DNA of 64,000 nt from the NCBI GenBank assembly GCA_002321895.1, contig DCMZ01000015.1, positions 80,295-144,294 of the forward strand, given 5' to 3'. The stretch comes from Bdellovibrionaceae bacterium UBA1609. GTDB taxonomy: Bacteria > Bdellovibrionota > Bdellovibrionia > Bdellovibrionales > UBA1609. Of the stretch, positions 26,579-35,870 are shown piece after piece (the stretch's first letter is position 1; the number at the start of each line of letters is the position of its first letter). The notes under the pieces were generated by a model. That model did not search any database. It saw only the letters and a program-made list of their open reading frames with translations, and was not told the origin of the DNA. A program made the translations under genes and the position numbers.

Positions 26579-28465
26579 TCACTCAACAGTGACGGATTTC
26601 GCCAAATTTCGAGGCTGGTCCACATCATGTCCTAATCGATGCGCCACGTGATAAGCCAACAACTGCAATGGAATCACTTCTAACAGAGGGTTTACATACC
26701 ATCTGGATTCTGGAAGCGAGAGATAATGTTCACTCATATTTTTAAGCTTTTCATCCACGCCACTTCCAATGGAAATGACCATGCCTCCACGCGCCCTTGC
26801 TTCTTCTAAATTACTAAAGGTCTTTTCATAAAGCTCATCCTGAGGGCACATCATAACCACGGCCATTTTATTATCGATCAATGCCAACGGTCCGTGCTTC
26901 ATCTCTCCAGCGGCGTAACCTTCGGCATGCATGTAAGCCAGTTCCTTTAACTTCAAGGCTCCTTCTAGAGCAATGGGATAGTTCACACCTCGTCCCATAT
27001 ACAAAAAGCCCTTATACTCCTTCAAGTCGTTACCAGCTTCATCAAAATACTTGTCATAGGCCAACACCTTTTCCATTTGCGCAGGAGCCCCTAAAAGATC
27101 TTCTATCCATTGCTGCTCAGTTGCGGTTTCTAAACATCCCTTAGCCTTCCCAAACGATAGAGCTAATAGATTAAATAGAGCCAAGGTACTAACAAACGCT
27201 TTAGTTGACGCCACTCCGACCTCAACACCTGCATTCATATACAGATGCCCATCCGCCTCCCGGTCAATGCTGGATCGAGATACGTTGCAAATACTCAAAG
27301 TCATTGCACCGCTTTTCTTTACATTCCGTAAAGCGGCCAATGTGTCGGCTGTTTCACCACTTTGTGAAACCACAATCATCAATGAATTTTTTGGAATCAC
27401 CGGATGTCTGTAGCGAAACTCGCTGGCCACATCCACTTCCACAGGAATACCTGTAATTCTTTCGATAAGGTACTCCCCCACCATTCCGGCGTAGTAGCTG
27501 GTACCACAGGCTACAATAAAAATTCTTTCCACTTGCGAGAACGCACTGAGAGTTTTCTGCCAATCGGCATCGCGATCCAGCTTAGACAGATCCTCATATT
27601 TATCGATTCCAAAACCCACACCCGCTAAACGTACGCTTTTGTTTTTTAAATCTATGTGTGGCTCTATGGCTTGTGCTACAGCCCGTGGTTGTTCATAAAT
27701 CTCCTTGAGCATAAAGTAAGGGTATCCCCCTTTTTCCACTTGCTCTTGATTCCACTCCACCTCTTCCGGTACTTTTTTAACAGCTACACCGGCTGTATCC
27801 ATAAATTTAACGGAGTCTTGCTTGATATGAGCCACTTCGTTGTCTTCTAAGTAAAACACCGTTTGCGTATAGGGAACGATGGCCTGAATGTCGGAGGCTA
27901 CGACCATCTCATTTTCCCCCATGCCCACCAACAGCGGAGGACCATTCTTAAAAGCCACCACTTCATCAGGGCTGTCTTCGGAAACGGCCAAAATAGAATA
28001 AGCGCCTATCAAACGTGGAATCACTTCAAACACCGCTTCCAATAGCCCTTGCCCACTCTGCATTTGATTGTAGATTAAATGCGCTACCAATTCAGAATCG
28101 GTATCGGAGGAAAACTTCGATCCCGTTTTAGCCAACTCGGCCTTTAACTCTTGGTAGTTCTCAATGATTCCATTATGAACTATGGTCACTGTTTCTACGG
28201 CATGAGGATGCGCATTGGCCTCATTGGGAATGCCATGAGTGGCCCAACGCGTGTGACCAATTCCCACTGAGCCGGAAAAACTATCCTTCTCAATTTTAGC
28301 CCAGAGGTTATTCAGTTTCCCTTGTGCACGCACTCTTCGAAAATGCTCACCATCTAAAATGGCCATTCCCGCAGAATCATACCCTCTGTATTCTAGAGTT
28401 TTTAATCCTTTATAAATCACTTCTTTAGGGTCTTTCTCCCCAAGATATCCTACTATTCCACACAT
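26579..28465 (-). CDS. glmS: Glutamine-fructose-6-phosphate aminotransferase GlmS
   Basis: GlmS converts fructose-6-phosphate and glutamine to glucosamine-6-phosphate, the first step to UDP-GlcNAc. The 628-residue protein begins M-C-G-I-V-G-Y with the nucleophilic Cys2. It contains the two SIS sugar-isomerase domains (C-G-T-S-Y-Y-A-G and G-R-G-V-N-Y-P-I-A-L-E-G-A) and ends in the usual L-A-K-S-V-T-V-E. It starts one base after the glmU stop, so the two steps of the pathway form one operon. It is slightly longer than the 609 residues of E. coli GlmS. Confidence 0.96.
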   Translation of the reverse strand: MCGIVGYLGEKDPKEVIYKGLKTLEYRGYDSAGMAILDGEHFRRVRAQGKLNNLWAKIEKDSFSGSVGIGHTRWATHGIPNEANAHPHAVETVTIVHNGIIENYQELKAELAKTGSKFSSDTDSELVAHLIYNQMQSGQGLLEAVFEVIPRLIGAYSILAVSEDSPDEVVAFKNGPPLLVGMGENEMVVASDIQAIVPYTQTVFYLEDNEVAHIKQDSVKFMDTAGVAVKKVPEEVEWNQEQVEKGGYPYFMLKEIYEQPRAVAQAIEPHIDLKNKSVRLAGVGFGIDKYEDLSKLDRDADWQKTLSAFSQVERIFIVACGTSYYAGMVGEYLIERITGIPVEVDVASEFRYRHPVIPKNSLMIVVSQSGETADTLAALRNVKKSGAMTLSICNVSRSSIDREADGHLYMNAGVEVGVASTKAFVSTLALFNLLALSFGKAKGCLETATEQQWIEDLLGAPAQMEKVLAYDKYFDEAGNDLKEYKGFLYMGRGVNYPIALEGALKLKELAYMHAEGYAAGEMKHGPLALIDNKMAVVMMCPQDELYEKTFSNLEEARARGGMVISIGSGVDEKLKNMSEHYLSLPESRWYVNPLLEVIPLQLLAYHVAHRLGHDVDQPRNLAKSVTVE

Positions 28466-28466
28466 A

Positions 28467-29891
28467 TTAATTTTCCAGTGAAGTCGTTTTTAGGTTGGAT
28501 GGCGAGGAAGGCTTATAGTTTTCCTTTACCACTTGTTTGCCTCTAGCAACGGCCAGAGCATTATCCGGTACATCTTTTGTGATTGTCGATCCAGATCCGA
28601 TGATTGCATTTTTACCAATCTTAATGGGTGCAACAAACTGCGAGTCACTTCCAATGAAACTGCCATCACCGATTTCGGTTCGGTATTTCTTTTTATCAGC
28701 GGCATAGTTACAAGTGATTGTGCCGCAGCCAATATTTACGTTCTTTCCAATCTCAGCATCCCCTAAATAAGTCAGATGGCCGGCTTTGGATCCCTCTCCA
28801 AATTTAACTTTTTTAAGTTCAACAAAGTTTCCTATACGAGCTTCTTTACCCACTTCAGATTCCGGACGAATCCGCGCATAGGGACCCAGTTCCGCTCTTT
28901 CTCTGATAATACAATTCTCAAGATGGCTCATAGCTTTAACAATAACACCCTCATCCAATTGGGCTGAGCTAATCACACAGCTCGACTCAACCACACAGTA
29001 AGGAGCTATTTTGGTATTCCCACGAATCATGACATTGGGATATATCACCGAGGCTTGGCCAATTTCTACCGACTCGTCGATGTAGGTATTGGCGGGATCC
29101 ACAATAACCACACCATCATCCATCAACTGTTTTGCTTTTCTTCGATAGAGAATTCGCGTGGATTGCGCGAGTTCCTGTTGATTATTCACTCCAAAACTCA
29201 CTCGCTTTGGTGCTTTAACAGCACCAACAGACCCACCATCCTGCTTGCACAGTTCAATGATGTCAGTGAGGTAATATTCACCTTGTGCATTATTACTTTT
29301 AATTTTAGGTAAAAGTTGATTCAAAACTTCGGCGCGAGCCACATAGATCCCCGTATTCACCTCTTGGATTTTAAGGGTTTCATGGCTAGCATCTTTGGCT
29401 TCAACAATTGCTTGCAGTTCACCACCACTACGAACAATACGGCCGTAAGATTTAGGCTGGTTTAAAATAGAAGAAACGACAGCCACGTCATAACTACCTT
29501 GCTCAAAGTCTTTAACAATTCCAACCAGATCTTCTGCGGTAATTAAAGGGTGATCTCCATTTAAAATCAAAACCATACCGGTTAAATCTTGCGGCTGAGC
29601 AGAACGAACCGCATCGGCCGTTCCCTGCTGAGAAGTTTGTACTTTACAGATCCCACCTAAGGGCTCGACAAGTTGCCGAATCAGAGCCTCGCCGTATCCA
29701 ACCACAACTCGAACTTCCTTAGCGCCAATGTCTTTCGCCTGGCGCACCACTCGTTGAATCATGGGTGTACCCGCAACCGGATGAGCCACTTTTGGCAAAG
29801 GGGAACTCATTCGGGTTCCTTTACCAGCAGCTAATACAATAACGTTAAGTTCTAATGAAAAAGATGGCTTGTTCGCTTTTAAATTTGTCAT
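28467..29891 (-). CDS. glmU: Bifunctional UDP-GlcNAc pyrophosphorylase/acetyltransferase GlmU
   Basis: GlmU acetylates glucosamine-1-phosphate and couples it to UTP. Starting at the ATG at 29891 gives 474 residues; a longer frame to 30011 would cover the start of the divergent gene. The N-terminal uridyltransferase motif L-A-A-G-K-G-T-R-M is present. The C-terminal left-handed beta-helix includes G-H-L-T-Y-L-G-D-A and the N-Y-A-D-K-K-K-Y acetyltransferase region. A TTGACC box about 40 bases before the ATG may be its -35 element. Confidence 0.94.
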   Translation of the reverse strand: MTNLKANKPSFSLELNVIVLAAGKGTRMSSPLPKVAHPVAGTPMIQRVVRQAKDIGAKEVRVVVGYGEALIRQLVEPLGGICKVQTSQQGTADAVRSAQPQDLTGMVLILNGDHPLITAEDLVGIVKDFEQGSYDVAVVSSILNQPKSYGRIVRSGGELQAIVEAKDASHETLKIQEVNTGIYVARAEVLNQLLPKIKSNNAQGEYYLTDIIELCKQDGGSVGAVKAPKRVSFGVNNQQELAQSTRILYRRKAKQLMDDGVVIVDPANTYIDESVEIGQASVIYPNVMIRGNTKIAPYCVVESSCVISSAQLDEGVIVKAMSHLENCIIRERAELGPYARIRPESEVGKEARIGNFVELKKVKFGEGSKAGHLTYLGDAEIGKNVNIGCGTITCNYAADKKKYRTEIGDGSFIGSDSQFVAPIKIGKNAIIGSGSTITKDVPDNALAVARGKQVVKENYKPSSPSNLKTTSLEN

Positions 29892-29945
29892 AGTAGAGAG
29901 GTAAGGACAGTCGACAAAAAGGTCAAGTCCGTCTAACCTTTTATT

Positions 29946-30635
29946 ATGGACATCGTAGAGCTTAAAACGTGGGCGAAGAGTGCAAAAGGCGAGGCCATTC
30001 CTCTGTTTCACTCATTCGACCTTGCCACTATCGAGAACCGGCCCCATTTGGTGATGATTGGCGGAACTCATGGTGATGAACCCGCCGGAGTTCAGCTGGC
30101 GAAAGATACTCTTAACTACCTAAAATCACTAGATAATAATCTGTGCGCTTGGTCTTGGACCCTCATTCCCTGCTTGAACGCCGATGGCTATGCCCAGAAT
30201 GAGCGCACCAATGGCAATGGAGTGGATCTCAATCGCAACTATCCAAGTTCCAACTGGAGCCCGGAAAGTAAGAAGCCGCGCTATTTTCCGGGAAATGCTC
30301 CGGGGTCAGAACCAGAGATAGCGAGTCTTGTAGAATGGACTAAAAAATACCCGGTGAAGCTTTTTGTCCACTTCCACTCCTGGGAGCCCTGCGTTGTATG
30401 CACCGGCGCACCCGCCCGGCCACTCGCACAGTTTTTAGCAAACTCATCCGGCTATCCGTTACAAGATCACATTGGGTACCCCACTGCGGGCAGCCTCAGC
30501 CAATTTGGTTGGTCCGATCAGAATATCCCGGTGATATGTACAGAAGAAGATGACAATGCCGATTATAAAACCACCTGGGATAGATTTGGACCGGGATTAA
30601 AAAAACTTTTAAGTACCCCCTGCCCCTACTCCTAG
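29946..30635 (+). CDS. M14-family carboxypeptidase, murein peptide amidase (MpaA)-like
   Basis: The 229-residue zinc peptidase has the zinc-binding pair in G-G-T-H-G-D-E-P-A-G, the substrate-binding N-G-N-G-V-D-L-N-R-N-Y-P, a third ligand region H-F-H-S-W, and C-terminal acidic residues E-E-D-D. The spacing and N-R-N-Y/F-P segment resemble E. coli MpaA, which removes meso-diaminopimelate from murein tripeptides during recycling. No signal peptide is seen, in keeping with cytoplasmic recycling. The ATG lies 54 bases from the divergent glmU start. Confidence 0.75.
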   Translation: MDIVELKTWAKSAKGEAIPLFHSFDLATIENRPHLVMIGGTHGDEPAGVQLAKDTLNYLKSLDNNLCAWSWTLIPCLNADGYAQNERTNGNGVDLNRNYPSSNWSPESKKPRYFPGNAPGSEPEIASLVEWTKKYPVKLFVHFHSWEPCVVCTGAPARPLAQFLANSSGYPLQDHIGYPTAGSLSQFGWSDQNIPVICTEEDDNADYKTTWDRFGPGLKKLLSTPCPYS

Positions 30636-30692
30636 CGTTCAATGCCACAAACTATTTTAAATTGACTTAACCCCTCTCCACCTTACAATTTA

Positions 30693-31406
30693 ATGGTGAC
30701 TGACTCACAAGCCTCACCATTTAAAGCCTATATTTTTGATTTGGATGACACCCTATTAGACACCTATCGCTGCATTTTACCCAATGCAATGGCGGAGGCG
30801 TGCCAAGCCATGGTTGACCAAGGGCTAAACGCGTCCGTCGAAGACTGTTTGAATATGCATCAACAAGAGGTCTCTGCCCGACCTCGCCGATCGGTTTTCT
30901 CCACCATCATTGAAACTTTCAATGGCAAATCGGACCAAAATGAAAAGATCATGAATGCGGGCCAAAAAGCGTTTTACGATCGAAAAGTCATTGAACCATT
31001 AGATCTTACACCTGGCAGTGAAGACGTCCTAAAAAAAGCCTCGCAATTTGCTGACGTTCATCTTGTCACTTCAGGTATCGAATCCACACAATTTCAGAAA
31101 ATTGAAAAACTGAATATTGGTAACTTTTTTAACTCTATAACAATAGTCAACACTTTGGATGGCGAAAGTAAATTAACCGCATTTGCTAACCTACTCAGTG
31201 ACTACAACTATCGACCGGAAGAAGTTCTTGTGGTTGGTGATCGTCGAGATCAAGAAATTTTTGCTGGTAAAACTTTAGGATTAAAAACCTGTTTGATTAA
31301 ATATGGCGAATATAGAACTCTTCAACCCAATTGTGTTGAAGAGATTGCTGATTACGAAGTCGAAGATATGACAGAAATGGTGCAGCTGTGTCTAGTGCAA
31401 CCCTAA
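30693..31406 (+). CDS. HAD-superfamily hydrolase (phosphatase)
   Basis: The 237-residue protein has HAD motif I D-L-D-D-T-L-L-D-T-Y, a helical cap, motif II V-T-S-G, and motif III/IV V-V-G-D-R-R-D-Q-E-I, with the catalytic Asp residues intact. It resembles the phosphoglycolate phosphatase/pyrophosphatase group; the substrate is unknown. Its end overlaps the histidine kinase gene by 19 bases, so they are probably co-transcribed. Confidence 0.8.
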   Translation: MVTDSQASPFKAYIFDLDDTLLDTYRCILPNAMAEACQAMVDQGLNASVEDCLNMHQQEVSARPRRSVFSTIIETFNGKSDQNEKIMNAGQKAFYDRKVIEPLDLTPGSEDVLKKASQFADVHLVTSGIESTQFQKIEKLNIGNFFNSITIVNTLDGESKLTAFANLLSDYNYRPEEVLVVGDRRDQEIFAGKTLGLKTCLIKYGEYRTLQPNCVEEIADYEVEDMTEMVQLCLVQP

Positions 31407-33325
31407 CGGTTTCCGGTTCTAGCGTTCTCGTTGTTGGAGACTCCGGAATCACATTTAAGGATATGGGCGTGGATGCCGTGCTTGATATTGAGCAAGCAGA
31501 ATCTCTATTTGCCGAGCACGCTTACTCGGTCCTCCTGGTATCCGCAACGGTAAGTCAAGAAGACGCTGAACGAGTTATTCAAAAAGCCCATGCAATGAAT
31601 CCACTCACGCAAGTGGTTATCCAGTTCGACAAGAACAGTAAGATCAATTTAAGAAAAATAATCACCGAACAAAAAGTTTATAAAATTTTGGATGATTCTT
31701 CGGAGGCCTCAATACAAGGCATCTTATTTGGAGCTATCGAACATCATAACGAATTAGAGCAACAGGAAAATCTTCACAAACTTTTTAACGACCAAAATGA
31801 AAAGCTGATTACACTTAAAGAAGAACTTGAAGAGCGAATTCAAAAGCGTGAAAAAACATTGAATAAATCCAAAGAACGATTAGTCATAGCCAATCATCGC
31901 ATCCAAGCAATGCACGAAGCATTGATTGCCCTAAACAAGGCCGCCTCATTGTCCAATATGGAAACTCAGCTCAATCATAGCTTATCAGATGCTTTCGCCC
32001 TCACCTGGGTAAGGATCGTTTTTGCCCACCAAACCGACTTAATACAAACCATTGAACAATCAAAGGATAAAAAAAGTTTTATCTCTGTTCCGCTTTATAT
32101 TAACGCCGACTTGATTGGTTATTGTTTTTTTGCCCGCGCCAAGGAGAAAAAATTCACTAAAGATGAAAGAGACTTTTTGGATCAAATTTCTGAGACTGTT
32201 GCTATAGCCATTGACCGAATCTCTAAAAAGGAACTTTCCGAAAAATTGCGAGGTCAATGGGAGACCACTTTCAACGCATTTAGTGATCCCATATGTATAA
32301 CAGACAGTAAATTTAATATCGTTCAGACCAATATGGCCTTCCAGGAGCAGAACAGAAAAAAGACTCGAGCCAACACTGGCATCAACGCTTTTGATGTTTT
32401 CTTTGACGACAATACCGATTATTTAAAATCGAAGATTAATGAAGGACCAGTTGAGGTTCGTGCTCGTGGCATAAAATCTGATGCCCCCGAGTTTTATCAA
32501 GTGAGCCAACATACAGTAAAGCTACCAAATACCTACGAACAAAAGAATGTTCTGATTTTTCATAACATCACTAAAAAGAAGCTTCTTGAACGACAGATCA
32601 TTGAGTCAAGCAAACTCGCCGAGCTGGGAACCATTAGCAGCAGTATTGCCCACGAGCTCAATAATCCACTGGGAGGAATGCTCAACTTTCTACAGCTTAT
32701 ACAAATGGACTTAGACAAAGATTCACCGCACACGGGCGATATCGAAGCTATGTTGAGCGCTGGAAAAAAATGTAAAGAGATCATCGAAAATCTCTTGGGA
32801 TTTTCTCGAAGAACTTATTTTGATATTGCCGAAAATGTGAAACTGAGAGATTTGGTAGAGAACGTTTTAAAGTTGTCTCAACTTCAATCTAAGTATTCGA
32901 ATATTCACATTCATATCGTTGAAAGCCAAAAGGACGTGGCCATCAACTGTGACGAGAACCAGGTCGCCCAGGCCATTAGAAATGTACTACAAAACTCCAT
33001 TGAGGCCATACAATCCGAGCTAGAGCGCGACTCCGAATATGATGGACAGATCCGAATTGAGATAAAAACGGAAGATAAAAACGCTGTACTCACAATTTCT
33101 GACAACGGTCCAGGAATTGATCTCAGTGACCAGAGCCTCATTATAAATCCACTATTTACTACTAAAGATCAAAATCTGCATTCTGGTTTGGGATTGACCA
33201 TTGCCCACCAAATACTTCATCAGCATGGTGGCCAATTGGAAATATTTTCCCAGCCCATGGCCGGGACATCGGTAAAACTCTCCATGATCCAGTCTAGATT
33301 TCAGGGACCAGAGACAAGTTTTTGA
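31388..33325 (+). CDS. Sensor histidine kinase with pseudo-receiver, GAF and PAS-like domains
   Basis: The 645-residue cytoplasmic kinase starts at GTG 31388. Residues 1-120 look like a receiver domain whose phospho-acceptor Asp is lost (V-L-L-V-S-A-T). A coiled coil follows at about 130-180, then a GAF-like domain at about 185-285 and a PAS-like domain at about 290-390. HisKA has the phosphorylated His in S-I-A-H-E-L-N-N-P-L-G-G, and the ATPase domain carries N-V-L-Q-N-S-I-E-A-I and D-N-G-P-G-I. No membrane segment is visible, so it senses a cytoplasmic signal or a partner. The NtrC-type regulator 140 bases downstream is the probable cognate partner. Confidence 0.85.
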   Translation: MSSATLTVSGSSVLVVGDSGITFKDMGVDAVLDIEQAESLFAEHAYSVLLVSATVSQEDAERVIQKAHAMNPLTQVVIQFDKNSKINLRKIITEQKVYKILDDSSEASIQGILFGAIEHHNELEQQENLHKLFNDQNEKLITLKEELEERIQKREKTLNKSKERLVIANHRIQAMHEALIALNKAASLSNMETQLNHSLSDAFALTWVRIVFAHQTDLIQTIEQSKDKKSFISVPLYINADLIGYCFFARAKEKKFTKDERDFLDQISETVAIAIDRISKKELSEKLRGQWETTFNAFSDPICITDSKFNIVQTNMAFQEQNRKKTRANTGINAFDVFFDDNTDYLKSKINEGPVEVRARGIKSDAPEFYQVSQHTVKLPNTYEQKNVLIFHNITKKKLLERQIIESSKLAELGTISSSIAHELNNPLGGMLNFLQLIQMDLDKDSPHTGDIEAMLSAGKKCKEIIENLLGFSRRTYFDIAENVKLRDLVENVLKLSQLQSKYSNIHIHIVESQKDVAINCDENQVAQAIRNVLQNSIEAIQSELERDSEYDGQIRIEIKTEDKNAVLTISDNGPGIDLSDQSLIINPLFTTKDQNLHSGLGLTIAHQILHQHGGQLEIFSQPMAGTSVKLSMIQSRFQGPETSF

Positions 33326-33334
33326 CGGCAAAAT

Positions 33335-33364
33335 TTGACACCGACAAAACTCCACCACTATCAT
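33335..33364 (+). promoter_or_regulatory. Sigma-70-type promoter upstream of the NtrC-type regulator
   Basis: TTGACA-N18-TATCAT: a perfect -35 and a 5/6 -10 hexamer in the 142-base gap between kinase and regulator genes. It would allow the regulator to be made independently of the kinase. Confidence 0.5.
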
Positions 33365-33467
33365 AAAAAGCTGTAGGGGACTGGGTTTTAGGGGACCACT
33401 ATCTCTTACAAAGTCTAGAAGGGTCACTCAGGACGAGAGACCGTAGAGCCAAGGAAGGATGGGGTCC

Positions 33468-34868
33468 ATGCAGAAGCCGCGAATACTGATTGTTGATGAT
33501 GATGCTAGTTTAAGAACCGCTCTTTTTCGATCGCTAGAGCGTTCCGGATACCAAGTGATTACAGCTAGTTGCGGGAAAGAAGCAGAAAGCTTTGTGCAAG
33601 GTAGTCATAAAGTGGACTTGGCTTTAATCGATTTACGTTTACCGGATGGCGACGGCATAGAGCTTATGCAAAAAATTCGGTCAAACAGTCCTTCCACCCA
33701 GGCCATTATTTTGACAGGCTTTGGTTCCATTGAGGTAGCTGTGGAAGCCACTCAAAAAGGGGCTTTTCATTTTATCACCAAGCCTTTTAACTTAGATGAA
33801 ATTCTATCAATTATCAGCAAAGCCTTCAGCCACTCCCAATTGGAACAAGAAAATCAACAATTGAAGTCCGCACTAAAGGGCAAGTATCGCTTTGATAACA
33901 TTGTTGGCCAATCGGAAGGCATTTTGAATGTACTTAGTTTAGTAGAGCGCGTGGCGGAATCGGAGTCGACTGTTCTTGTAACTGGAGAAAGTGGAACAGG
34001 TAAAGAACTTGTAGCCAAAGCCATTCACTACAACTCCCCTAGAAGTAACCAACCCTTTGTTCCCATTAATTGCGGAGCTATCCCATCTGAGTTACTAGAG
34101 AGTGAACTGTTTGGTCACGTGAAAGGCGCTTTCACGGGCGCTATTAGTAATCGTATTGGACGTTTTGAAATGGCAGAGGGCGGGACCCTGTTTCTCGATG
34201 AAATCGGCGACATGTCCCCGACCCTACAGGTTAAAATTCTGCGAGTGCTACAAGAAAGAGAATTCGAGCCCGTAGGTGGTACAAAAACAATACAAGCCAA
34301 CGTTAGAGTCATAGCGGCAACGAACATTGATTTAGAAAAAGCTGTAGAAGAAGGTCGTTTTAGGGAGGATCTCTATTATCGACTTAACGTTATCCCTATC
34401 CAAATCCCTGCTCTTCGTGAACGACGATCCGACATCCCACTTCTCTTTCACCATTTCATGGATGGCTTTAATGATAAACGTGAAAGAAAGATTCAGGGGA
34501 TCGCCACAGAAGCCATTGAGGCCTTATATAACTATAACTGGCCAGGGAATATTCGTGAATTAGAGAACTTAGTGGAACGTGTCGCCATATTAAAAGGTGA
34601 AGGCATGATTCACATATCAGACCTGCCGGCCAAGTACCGAGGTTCTGCACCTGCTATTGCTACCTCCTCCAAAGAGTTGGAAATTCCAGAGAGTGGGATG
34701 GACTTTAATGGTGCCATTGAGAATTACGAAAACACTTTAATTTTGAAAGCCCTTGAGAAGACCGGCTGGAATAGAAATCAGGCGGCCATTCTCTTGCGGC
34801 TGAATAGAACTACCTTAGTGGAAAAGATTAAGAAAAAAGGTCTTCGACCTCCCGAAGTCACACAATAA
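33468..34868 (+). CDS. NtrC-family sigma-54-dependent response regulator
   Basis: The protein has 466 residues from the ATG at 33468; this start has AAGGAAGG at good spacing, while an ATG nine bases earlier lies too close to it. It has a receiver domain (I-L-I-V-D-D-D, phospho-acceptor Asp in A-L-I-D-L-R-L-P-D-G-D-G) and an AAA+ domain with Walker A G-E-S-G-T-G-K-E and the loop G-A-F-T-G-A. The C-terminal Fis-type helix-turn-helix contains N-R-N-Q-A-A-I-L-L-R-L-N-R. It should activate sigma-54 promoters when phosphorylated, probably by the upstream kinase. Confidence 0.93.
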   Translation: MQKPRILIVDDDASLRTALFRSLERSGYQVITASCGKEAESFVQGSHKVDLALIDLRLPDGDGIELMQKIRSNSPSTQAIILTGFGSIEVAVEATQKGAFHFITKPFNLDEILSIISKAFSHSQLEQENQQLKSALKGKYRFDNIVGQSEGILNVLSLVERVAESESTVLVTGESGTGKELVAKAIHYNSPRSNQPFVPINCGAIPSELLESELFGHVKGAFTGAISNRIGRFEMAEGGTLFLDEIGDMSPTLQVKILRVLQEREFEPVGGTKTIQANVRVIAATNIDLEKAVEEGRFREDLYYRLNVIPIQIPALRERRSDIPLLFHHFMDGFNDKRERKIQGIATEAIEALYNYNWPGNIRELENLVERVAILKGEGMIHISDLPAKYRGSAPAIATSSKELEIPESGMDFNGAIENYENTLILKALEKTGWNRNQAAILLRLNRTTLVEKIKKKGLRPPEVTQ

Positions 34869-34984
34869 CCCCTAGGTACCAAGTCTCATTTTCCGTTGCG
34901 AATCAGCTAAAAGGTGCCGCTCAACAGAAAAAGCGACTTGGTTCCCAAAAGAATCGTCTAAAAGTTCGTCAAGAAATCCAACAT

Positions 34985-35012
34985 TCAATTCGCCTAGACC
35001 AAGGTCCGATAA
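34985..35012 (+). promoter_or_regulatory. Sigma-28-like box upstream of the beta-barrel gene
   Basis: TCAA-N17-CCGATAA, with only 6 bases to the ATG at 35019 and no Shine-Dalgarno sequence. It has the same spacing and half-sites as the box before lipoprotein B. Confidence 0.45.
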
Positions 35013-35018
35013 GTCATC

Positions 35019-35783
35019 ATGACTAAATGGATGGCTCCCCTATGGGTTATTTTTCTATTTCTTGTAATGACCGAATTGGCTCAAGCCCAAGAAGGCATTT
35101 ATCAGGTTGTAGTTAAAAAACAGGAACAAAAACAACGCACACGTTGGACTCTTGCCGATTGGCTTGCACAAAAAGACCGGATTCGTATGATGGATTACTG
35201 GCTAGCCATGAACACTTCGGACAACCCCTTTGAATTTTCACTCTCCGTAGATACAGGTAACTTAAATGTCACCAGTGAGAGCAGCGGTTCTTCCACAGAG
35301 GAATCTGAACGGGCTAGCCAATATGGTGTATCCGCTTTTGCTAGCATTGTTGGGATTACCGGGAGGCTCGTTGAAAACAGTGATGGCTATGAAGGATCTG
35401 ATCTCGCTTTTAATTTGAGACTCTTAGGCAGCTCTCAGCAAAATACAAATATAACCCTAGAATACGGTCAGTACCTTCGCAAAGCCGACATATTTAGCCT
35501 CAACGGTGAAGAGTTTAAATCTCCTTACTACGGAGCCAGCTTCACACTGTACTTTATCAAGTACTTTGGAATTAAAGGTCGCTATCTACAGATTCAAAAA
35601 TCAGAATCTGCCAATGACATTAGCTTTCAAGGCACGCGCACAGAAGTGGAAGCTTTTATAGATTACGGAATCATCCGTATCTTTGGTCAATGGTATGATG
35701 AACCCATTGAGTTTAAGCAATCAGGGACTACTACTGAACAGGACCGACAAGGCGTACAGGCTGGCGTAAAAATATTCTTCTAA
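35019..35783 (+). CDS. Probable outer-membrane beta-barrel protein
   Basis: The 254-residue protein has a signal peptide ending A-Q-A-Q. A helical charged segment follows at about 30-60 (W-T-L-A-D-W-L-A-Q-K-D-R-I-R-M-M-D-Y-W), then alternating amphipathic strands to the end. The protein terminates in G-V-K-I-F-F, the aromatic C-terminus recognised by the BAM insertion machinery. I do not recognise the family. It begins right after a sigma-28-like box. Confidence 0.7.
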   Translation: MTKWMAPLWVIFLFLVMTELAQAQEGIYQVVVKKQEQKQRTRWTLADWLAQKDRIRMMDYWLAMNTSDNPFEFSLSVDTGNLNVTSESSGSSTEESERASQYGVSAFASIVGITGRLVENSDGYEGSDLAFNLRLLGSSQQNTNITLEYGQYLRKADIFSLNGEEFKSPYYGASFTLYFIKYFGIKGRYLQIQKSESANDISFQGTRTEVEAFIDYGIIRIFGQWYDEPIEFKQSGTTTEQDRQGVQAGVKIFF

Positions 35784-35870
35784 CAATTTTTCAATAAAAA
35801 ATGTAGGTCTCCAAATTAATTGGAAAGAGCTGTACAGTTCAGACTAATTCCAAAATTAAGGCCGTCTTTT

